Shown piece after piece: positions 63,341 to 64,000 of a stretch of 64,000 nt of DNA. Positions within the stretch are counted from its first letter, which is position 1. Each line of letters opens with the position of its first letter. The position numbers and the translations under genes were made by a program. The DNA lies in NCBI RefSeq assembly GCF_027923385.1, contig NZ_BSEC01000001.1, forward strand, positions 2,554,501 through 2,618,500. The letters are read 5' to 3'. Source of the stretch: Methylocystis echinoides (lineage in GTDB: Bacteria; Pseudomonadota; Alphaproteobacteria; Rhizobiales; Beijerinckiaceae). The notes beneath the pieces were generated by a model. It had not been told where the DNA came from. It saw nothing but the letters and a program-made list of their open reading frames with translations, and did no database searches.

Positions 63341-64000
63341 CTAGAACCGGAAATAGATGAAAGGCTTGAAAGGCTCGGCGAGACCTTTCGCCAGCGCCGC
63401 GAGGAAGAGCGCCGCCAGCAGGCTGTTTGCAAGCAAGGCGTGACGGCGCCCGAGCGCCATCCAGTCGATGCCGTGCGAGACGACGACGCGTTGCAGCAGG
63501 CAGATCGCCATGGCGGCGAGCGCCACCATCGTCTGCGTCGGCGCAATGTCGACAGGCGCCGCGCCAACCACCCATGGCCGCGCCATGAGCGACAGGAAAG
63601 CGCCCGCCTGCGTCAGCGTGGCGGCGCGGAACACCGTCCAGCCGATCATCACGACGAGCATCGTGACGAGATTGGCGAGCCAGTCCGGCAGCCGCTTCAG
63701 GCGATCGAGCAGAAACAGACGGTCCAGCACGAGGAAGACGCCGTTATAGGCGCCCCAGAAAATATAGGGCCAGGCGGCGCCGTGCCAGACGCCGGAGGCG
63801 AGGAAGCAGATCCACAGATTGAGATAGGTGCGCGCCTCGCCGAGCCGGTTTCCGCCCAGCGGAAAATACAGATATTCGCGAATCCAGCCGGTCAGCGACA
63901 TGTGCCAGCGCCGCCAGAAATCGGTGATGCTGGTGGCGATGTAGGGCATGTCGAAATTTTCGAGCAGCCGGAAGCCGAACATGCGCGCAAGGCCGATGGC
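63341..64000 (-). CDS. MBOAT family O-acyltransferase (AlgI-like), 5' part beyond the window
   Basis: Multi-pass membrane acyltransferase that moves acetyl groups across the membrane. The visible C-terminal 219 residues contain SITDFWRRWHMSLTGWIREYLYFPLGGNR, then ASGVWHGAAWPYIFWG with the putative catalytic His, and several hydrophobic helices; the C-terminus ends PFKPFIYFRF. About half of the usual 450-500 residues lies off the right edge; an ATG at 63982 is internal. Pairs with the AlgX-like gene. Confidence 0.92.
   Translation of the reverse strand, partial: AIGLARMFGFRLLENFDMPYIATSITDFWRRWHMSLTGWIREYLYFPLGGNRLGEARTYLNLWICFLASGVWHGAAWPYIFWGAYNGVFLVLDRLFLLDRLKRLPDWLANLVTMLVVMIGWTVFRAATLTQAGAFLSLMARPWVVGAAPVDIAPTQTMVALAAMAICLLQRVVVSHGIDWMALGRRHALLANSLLAALFLAALAKGLAEPFKPFIYFRF

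Overview
The window is GC-rich, densely coded chromosome from an alphaproteobacterium, almost certainly Rhizobiales (Hyphomicrobiales). The evidence is gene content and order: queA-tgt next to coaD and two cyclophilins, DUF1465/RcdA, CpdR, HisN, DUF1036 beside pyruvate kinase, DUF2232-rplI-dnaB, DUF177-plsX-fabH-ihfA, radA-cvpA-purF and Caulobacter-like GCTANA promoter boxes. Several predicted copper proteins (a CopC, an OprC-type receptor, and a membrane-anchored protein predicted to start with His after signal cleavage) would fit a methanotroph such as Methylocystis/Methylosinus, but no methane mono-oxygenase gene is present, so that is only a suggestion. I found no rRNA, tRNA, CRISPR array, insertion sequence, phage or integrase gene.

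Layout. 1-5.2 kb: tRNA queuosine genes (tgt, queA) with a small coupled gene, two cyclophilins, coaD and a dihydroorotase-like gene lacking the HxH zinc motif, all on the minus strand. 5.4-8.9 kb: murJ, a small unknown, thpR and tesA. 9.0-11.9 kb: an accessory interval (exported cupin, Asn/Gln/Gly-rich exported protein, C-terminally anchored unknown) between tesA and the ybbA-ybbP ABC genes, which are usually direct neighbours. 15.5-19.7 kb: copC, DUF2232, rplI, dnaB. 19.9-23.6 kb: copper-uptake locus (Cys-rich small protein, TonB-dependent copper receptor, TlpA-like thioredoxin). 23.7-31.6 kb: hydrolase, hisN, N-formylglutamate amidohydrolase, cpdR, an unknown, rpmE, rcdA-like gene, a candidate small RNA, suhB, an acetyltransferase and a cold-shock protein. 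31.7-36.1 kb: pyk, DUF1036, hemB, a Pro/Ala-rich exported protein, a histone-H1-like protein. 36.7-41.5 kb: gatB, chorismate mutase, gatA, gatC, ruvX. 41.5-51.7 kb: mixed housekeeping and small exported proteins (CBS protein, xthA, YcjF-like, plsY, dprA, sodB, SRPBCC, lytic transglycosylase, bamE). 51.9-60.3 kb: DUF177, plsX, fabH, ihfA, radA, cvpA, purF, SDR. 60.3-64 kb: DUF992, EcsC and an AlgI/AlgX-like O-acetylation pair that runs off the right edge.

How the genes work together. Most are core functions: phospholipid and fatty-acid initiation (plsX, fabH, plsY), amidotransferase-dependent Gln/Asn-tRNA charging (gatCAB), replication and recombination (dnaB, radA, ruvX, xthA, dprA) and envelope building (murJ, bamE, transglycosylase). 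CpdR and an RcdA-like protein, both ClpXP adaptors in Caulobacter cell-cycle proteolysis, lie within 3 kb of each other. The copper receptor carries the CxxxM and HxM elements of the OprC site plus a Met-Gly run; with its neighbours it forms the clearest accessory metal system. The least explained parts are the tesA-ybbA insert and a roughly 100-nt intergenic RNA candidate at 29.3 kb. Two families of GC-rich palindromic repeats recur in at least eight intergenic gaps.
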